From Allium sativum (lineage: Eukaryota > Streptophyta > Magnoliopsida > Asparagales > Amaryllidaceae), in the NCBI GenBank assembly GCA_030737875.1, contig CM060922.1, positions 752,691,603 to 752,755,602 on the forward strand: a DNA stretch of 64,000 bases. The letters are read 5' to 3'. This document shows, in pieces, positions 57,571 through 64,000 of the stretch. A program made the translations under genes and the position numbers. Within the stretch, counting starts at the first letter, position 1, and each line of letters starts with the position of its first letter. The notes below the pieces were generated by a model, which saw nothing but the letters and a program-made list of their open reading frames with translations, was not told where the DNA came from and did no database searches.

Positions 57571-60500
57571 TCTTTTCAATATTCATTATAAAAAAACGAA
57601 TATAATTGATATAAATATCGTTCGCGTTAAAATAGCGCATCTCTTATCAAGAAGGCTTTATATTTTTCAATAACTTCGTTATTCTATTCAACAAATCAAT
57701 ATTTATCCTATTCAACACATGAATCTATATTTCTTTCACCACATGACTAATCTCAACATATGAGTACCGTTTACACGTGAATCTTTATTCCATAATATTT
57801 TTTATTTTCCCAATTGGAATGAGGCCCAATCAATTACCATATAATGTTATTATATGGACTCCATACAACACATGTATATAATAGCAACGATAAATAATCA
57901 ACCATCATCCAAGGTGCACCACACAACTGCATAAGGATTAAATATAAATAACTAACGCTTACACAGTCTGTCGACCAATAGATCAACATACAACTAAATA
58001 ATTGGGATTAGTTTACGTCAAATATCATCCCAACACCCGTGTGGGGTTTCAATCCACAAACACTGTATTTGTGCAGTTGAGCGATGTGTAAAATTTACCG
58101 TCCCAATCAATATCAGTCAAATCAGTGTATATAAACAAATCGTCTGATTCATTTATAAATATTTATTTTATATACACGTTAAAAATTATATTTTTAACTA
58201 TAGAATAATTTCCACTATAAATATTTTATTTCGTTCCACATCACACAATCAAATTTCACAACATAGCAACCAAACAAACAAGTCATCCATGGTCTGTGGA
58301 CGACGGGTGTCGGGTGCTGCTAAGCACCGTCTGCATCCTAGTATATACATTAACTAGAAATTTAAAATAAAAGTGAGGTGTTCTCACCTTGGAGATCCAC
58401 TCCTCCATTATCTATCCTGAATTTCTGATCGATTGGATTTGCCCTAAATTTCTACGCCTTCCTTTTCTCGCTGCTCATATTAAAAATCACATTTTTAATA
58501 TGATGTTTATATATTTCTAAAAATCTCGTCTTTCTATTTTTAAAAATTCTAACTTTTCACTTATAAAAATATAATCTTTTTATCGCTAACTTCTATATAT
58601 AAAAAATAATATTTTTATTATTCTTCTACGCAAATAAAAACCATATTTTTATATTTCCATTTAAACAATAAAAATCCAATTTATTCATGTCATTCCTATG
58701 AATAAAAATTATATTTTCACTTCGCTAAAAATTATATTTTTACTTATACCCTTTCTTAAAAATCATATTTTTATTCTAATCTCTATACGTATAGATCGTA
58801 TTTTTATTTCAAATCTAAATACATACAAATCGTATTATTTTCATTTTCAAAACAACATATATAAACAAAGATCCTGTAACGACCCGGATTTTGAGCGACT
58901 TTGGTTATCGACATAAGCTCGATGTCGATAACCAAAACATCGAAAAATCCTGGTAATTAATGAAAGAAATTAGAGGGTGAGGATAGATAAGATAGAAACT
59001 TAGAATAGAAGAAGAAGAAGAACACAACATCAGAGTAACATGAACCTCACAGCGGAACGAATAACATATAATATATAACATAACTTTGAAATATAACAGT
59101 TATGTATACAATAGCACTTATCAGAGTACATCACTTACAACACAGCGGAAATAACTATAGCTATATGATCTTGAAGCCTCCTGCTCCACGCTCTTCCAGT
59201 ATATCTGTAAATTCCTGACTACTTGACTGCCCGTACAAAATTAGGCACCCAAGAGTTTAGGGAAAAAAAAACTAATAAACTCTGGGTCAGTCATGGGACT
59301 GGTGTGAGTAAAATAGTTTAACACAGTTATATGAACAAGGAACGATATCTCATAAGACCACGCCGAAGAACGGAACGGGTTTTTCCCTTATGAGAATCCA
59401 AAATATCTTTATATCAAAAACTTTTTGATATTATAATAATGTCTATGTACAAATAGATATCAACTAGCAGAAACGCTTTCATCTCACGTTCTACATATAT
59501 AGTATACAATCAAAATCGCATGCACGTATTGGATAATGGATTTCCAACTATGACAAGGAATGGAACCACCTTCCGATCAGTGTACTCTAGGAACGATACA
59601 CTGGAGTTCAACAAGAACATCTTGTAACTCAGCCACACATGACCGACCACTCATTTCGCTTGAGTGTATCGAATGTACATCACCGACGGTTGGGATCAGC
59701 AACCGTTCCCGTATATATATGGGACAGCATTGATAGATTTAAGAAACAAATGAATATTCACTAGATAGGTGATTATACACCCTACTTCGGTGCGACCGAC
59801 TTAGCCATGCTGCCTGCCCGATTTCTGTCATTACCGGATGATGAGGGTAGAAGCTACGCTTTATCATTACATCAGATTCACTTCGAATGCCACATTGTCA
59901 GATCCATCAGAATCACTAATTGACGTCTACAACCATACATTACGTGTCGGCTAAAAGAAGTTTCCTTTTCCGCTTCCACTCTTGGTATAGTTGAAGAAAT
60001 CAATGTACGTGACCGTCTGGAAATACTATGTCAGACATCCATCTTCATTCACTTAGAAATGTCACATCGTCATACCCGCCAAATCACAAATTGACTTATC
60101 CAAAAATAACACGGGTATACAGCTAAGAGAAACGAATTCCTCCGCCACCAAACGTGAATACGTTTGAACAGATCAACTTACGCGATCCATTAGATATACT
60201 CTGTCAGACCTTCGTCCATACAAGTTGTCCGGGGACTGGACAAACCGAAGGCACTATTCCGTATATCCATCTTAGTCACTGTTATCTAAGACTTATACAA
60301 CAGCCCTTGCATTTTACTCCGTCTTCAATTATCTTTGGCATATATGATTCGCGACGCTTATGCCAATACAGAGTGGTTCTATGGATAATAATCCAACCGG
60401 TCTCTCCATATTAACAACGTTAAAATGGTCAAAACTTCGATAGTCGGTGAGTTAACTATCAAAGAAAAACAAGTGTGCAAACAACGATATTATTTCCAAA

Positions 60501-61496
60501 TGGAAATTATATCGAACAAACATCATTTAACATAAATCTCTTTAGTTCATTTATTTACTTATCTCCTGTTTCCCTATATTCTAAATTCTTATTTTTCTTT
60601 TATCAGAAAACATTTCTGATTCTCGTTTGGAAAACATTTCCAAAACTCCTTTACGATCAAACCTTACCATTTCTTAGTTAAGAAGGAAGTCACTCAAGTT
60701 GGGGTATAATTACCTCTCAGACCTTAACTGAACAACGTTATAACTTCGAAATGGTCAAAGTTTATCTTTTAATCTTTAACAATTTCTTTACGCCTTTCTC
60801 GGATTCAAATTTACTAATCCACTTCTATATTTAAAACATTGGTTATAACGATAACGTTATAATCCCTCCTTTCGAATTATCTAACTTTAATTATAACTTC
60901 TATTCTTATTAGTGAATAATTAACCTAACACTTATTTATTTATAAATAAATAAATCTCTATTTAAACACTGGAAAGTATAAGTACTTTCCCGAATTCGAT
61001 ATAATCGAATATGCCGATTAACTCTCTTCGAGAAATCTCTATTTGATTAACTCTTCTTTGAATAACCTATATTCGATTAACTCCTTCTCGAATAAACGAT
61101 ATTCGATAATCCCTCTTCGAATAACTAATATTCGATAACTCTTCTTTTTCAAATATCTCATATTTGAAAATCTCACTTCGATTAAACTATAATCGATAAC
61201 TCCCTTTGATGAAACTAACATCGATAACTCCTTTCGATGAAACTAACATCGATAACTCCTTTCGATGAAACTAACATCGCTTAATTTAACTCGACGAACT
61301 TAACTCGACTAACTTAACTTGACTCGACTAACTCGACTTACTTGGTTCGACCAATTCGATTCGATTAACTAGGCTCGACTAACTTGGTCGAACCACCCGA
61401 TCAACTCAACTTATTTAACTTAACTTATTTCTCAACTCGATCAACTCGATTAACTCCTATCGAATAACTAATATTCGATTAAAATCCATTCGCTTG

Positions 61497-61625
61497 ACTA
61501 TAGATCGCAGCGATCACAATGGTTACGCCTGATTCCCTCCGGAAACATCCGACTGCCGTAGGCTATTTACAGCCCTGCGAATTACGCTAGCAGTCGTACG
61601 AGATGGCAACTTATCCTGAATACTA
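61497..61625. other. Complex-sequence island inside G's minisatellite
   Basis: About 125 bp of non-repetitive, GC-balanced sequence ('gatcgcagcgatcacaatgg', 'ctccggaaacatccgactgcc', 'gcgaattacgctagcagtcg') interrupts the CTAAC/TTCGA tract. It is absent from both LTRs of C. Contains the palindrome gatcgcagcgatc. Origin unknown. Confidence 0.5.
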
Positions 61626-61759
61626 TGTTTGACTAACTCTGTCTCAAATAACTATATTTGATTAATTCTAGTTCGTTTTAACTCTAATCGATTAACTCCA
61701 ACTAATTAACTCTAACTGGTTAACTCTAACTGATTAACTCTAACTGGTTAACTCTATTT

Positions 61760-62290
61760 GACTAACTCGACTTGACTAACCCCTTTCGAATAACATATTC
61801 GATTAACTAACTTTCGAATACCATATTCGATTAACTAACTTCGAATACCATATTCGATTAACTAACTTCAAATACCATCTTCGATTAACTAACTTCGAAT
61901 ACCATATTCGATTAACTACTTCGAATACCATATTCGATTAACTAACTTCGAATACCATATTCGATTTCTAACTTCGAATACCATATTCGATTAACTACTT
62001 CGAATACCATATTCAATTAACTAACTTCGAATACCATATTCGATTTCTCCTTCCGAATACCATATTCGATTAACTACTTTGAATACCATATTCAATTAAC
62101 TAACTTCGAATACCATATTCGATTTCTAACTTCGAATACCATATTCGATTAACTACTTCGAATACCATATTCGATTAACTAACTTCGAATACCATATTCG
62201 ATTTCTCCTTCCAAATACCATATTCGATTAACTACTTCGAATACCATATTCGATTAACTCCTTTCGAATGTCTATATTCGATTAACTTTA
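61760..62290. repeat. 22-27-bp dyad minisatellite in G
   Basis: About 20 units of ttaactaacttcgaatacc + atattcga. Each has the perfect dyad cgaata..tattcg, so single strands could fold into a string of hairpins. It expands a motif that is rarer in C's tract. Confidence 0.9.
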
Positions 62291-63379
62291 TTCACTTTAT
62301 AAAGATTTCCTTTTTAACAACGTTTTATTCATTTGAAAAGATTTACTTTTAAATAACGGTTCTACACCTTAAAAATGATTTCCTTTTTAACAACGTTCCC
62401 TTTCCAATTCTATTTGTAAATGGTTTACAAATATTTCCTTTTCAAATTTATTCTTGAAATATTCCAACTCCTTAAATCCTCGGGAAAATTCGCCATAACC
62501 TCCTTTGTAACAGGAGCATCGGGAAAATCCCCAAACCCGCCACACAGGCCTTTCCATTCAAAAAGAAATGTTTTGAATTTATTTCCTTTTCAAATATCTC
62601 CTATTTATAAATATTCCAATTTATAAACATTTCTTATTTATAAATATTCTACTTTATAAATATCTCTTATTTATAAATATCCCATTTTATAAATATGCTA
62701 TTTTCAATATCACTTTGAAAATCCCCTTATCAACATTTCGGTATGTTATGGTATTCAATCATATCACATTACGATGTCTAATCTCGTCCATACACACACA
62801 ATCAACAACAGGTTATAATTCACATCATATATTAAAATATATGAAAAACAATAAAATAACTGTCGAGGAATCCAGTCGGATTCCTCCAACCTGTTCTCCT
62901 GCATCACAGATGTTAGACAAAAATATTAACATCACTTGCAGTTCCATACGATATATTCTGATAAACAGAATCAATATAGAAATTCAACTAACTGACTAGC
63001 AGTTCAATCAAACGGTCAACACACAGTCAATCATCAAATATCTAACAGTTCTAAAAATACAACATGAAAATATAAACTATTCAGAGTTGGTGAGTTTTAC
63101 TCACATTTGCAGTTCATCGTTAAAGAACGATAAACTGTTGTTTGATTTGAATCAAACAGTTTATTTCTCCATAAATTGTAACGGGCTCGAATTCGCCCTC
63201 AGTCAGTTCCAGTGTGTAGCTACCATCCATACGATTCTATCGGAACTTGTTTCGCTGAGTTTCGATTTCGTATGAACAAGTTATTAGATTTACAAGTCAT
63301 ACACCTTAATTAATTAAATGAATAAAAACTTGGGTCTTAAATTAGTGGGCCTCACCCAATTCAATTTCGGCCCAGACCC

Positions 63380-63760
63380 TTATCCCAAAACCCACGCCCA
63401 TCGTTTCCTTTCTTCCCCATTTAACATTCCGTCCTCTTCACAGCAACTGGCCAGCGTTGACTTCATGTTCTACCCTTCCTTTTCATCATAAATCCCTCAA
63501 CAAACATCACCATTACACTGCTCATCCAACTACTACACCCTATGCTTCCCCAAAACGCAGCTGTCACCATGCAGTACCCCGCATCCGCTCCTTTATTCCA
63601 TCCCCCTTCCACGTTCAACAGAAAGCTCCACTTCCAGAAAGAAACACATCTCCACAGCTACACAAGCTTCTCACCACCCTTTACAAGCCACAAACTCTAG
63701 TATTTGAGCCCGTACAGGCGCCATCATCTACTTCCAGTACACCACCGAGATAAACACAGC
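63380..63760 (-). promoter_or_regulatory. Leader region of G's LTR with upstream TATA box
   Basis: A GC-richer segment downstream (leftwards) of TATAAATAAGG at 63873-63883, at the position of C's leader. A 98-codon plus-strand ORF here (63457-63753) is antisense to the element, and its sequence is not conserved with C's. Plain leader is the better call. Confidence 0.45.
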
Positions 63761-64000
63761 TCCACCACATCTCATTGCTCACGTTTCCTCTCATTTTAGT
63801 TTTATTTTCATCCTGAAAAATGAATTAGTGGCGGCGCACAAATGAGCTTGTGAATTAGGTTGTAACATTAAGCCTTATTTATAGTTGATTTTGTGGACAG
63901 GGAATATTCCCTGGAATATCCTCTTTCCATTTCATTTCGATTCATTTTAAATTCGTATGATTTCCATTTTTGACAAACAAAGCTAATCCTAGCATAAAAA

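Larger units (their letters stand above)
54101..58874 (-). mobile_element. Element E: LTR of the F family, cut by element G
   Basis: It begins tgtggcgattc and is colinear with F from its first base (ttccccatgaaggaaag; cgcagcggaaa at 54287). It contains stem-loop 55465-55485, the near-palindrome at 56768-56780 and a different internal tandem array (57000-57570). It corresponds to about the first 5.4 kb of F and is interrupted at 58874. Whether it is a solo LTR or the 3' LTR of a full element cannot be told. The preceding ttgat may be its target duplication. Confidence 0.8.
58875..64000 (-). mobile_element. Element G: LTR of the C family, running off the window
   Basis: It starts tgtaacgacccgg, preceded by gatcc (58870-58874) as likely target copy. 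It is colinear with C's LTR: stem-loops 59288-59301 and 60225-60243, 'ctcaagttggggtata' 60688, minisatellite 61000-62290, 'gaggaatccagtcggattcctcc' about 62866, 'gagttggtgagttttactcac' 63080, leader about 63380-63760, TATA 63873-63883. It is clearly more diverged from C's two LTRs than they are from each other. It also carries a block of C-core type (62450-62560). The right end is outside the window. Confidence 0.85.

Overview
This is a plant nuclear window, AT-rich and almost wholly transposable elements. The signs are Ty3/gypsy polyproteins, tRNA-Met primer sites next to LTRs, an En/Spm-type CACTA terminus and minisatellite tracts. I find no gene that I would confidently assign to the host, no intact tRNA or rRNA gene and no CRISPR. 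The species cannot be read from the sequence; nothing contradicts a eudicot.

The window is a nest of insertions, labelled here by letter. Element D (+ strand, decayed, chromovirus-like) is the oldest layer. The end of its 5' LTR is at 23756-25231, its short interior at 25232-26539, and its 3' LTR starts at 26540. Element A (- strand, Tat-like, no pol) sits in D's 5' LTR. A's 3' LTR is cut by the window edge (1-682), its 5' LTR is 22608-23755, and its gag is split by element B. B (5315-21294, - strand) is a full-length chromodomain Ty3/gypsy element with about 5-kb LTRs and a gag-pol broken only by four in-frame stops. Element C (29830-50977, - strand, target duplication ccggg) sits in D's 3' LTR. 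It is a coding-free, LARD-like element with two 6.1-kb LTRs around 2.0 kb. Its left LTR holds F, a 7,020-bp solo LTR (33550-40569, target duplication tacgg); C's right LTR keeps the matching empty site at 48596-48600. To the right, D's LTR is entered by a CACTA element (from 51451), which is followed by E (54101-58874, same family as F). E is interrupted by G (58875 to the window end, same family as C).

The most interesting signal is not a protein. The giant LTRs of B, C, D, E, F and G share small stem-loops whose pairing is kept while the paired bases change. The best one lies 1.2-1.4 kb from the LTR 3' end in every family and always has a 7-nt loop. A second (4-nt loop) and a third (7-nt loop) behave similarly. 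The upstream part of each LTR also carries two to three copies of a roughly 42-bp motif, and a conserved motif lies just upstream of the 3' LTR. TATA boxes place transcription starts about 0.9-1.1 kb into each LTR, so about 4-5 kb of each LTR would be transcribed as leader. This suggests a family of retrotransposons with very long, structured, repeat-bearing leaders, in which C, with no genes, probably depends on a B-like partner for proteins.
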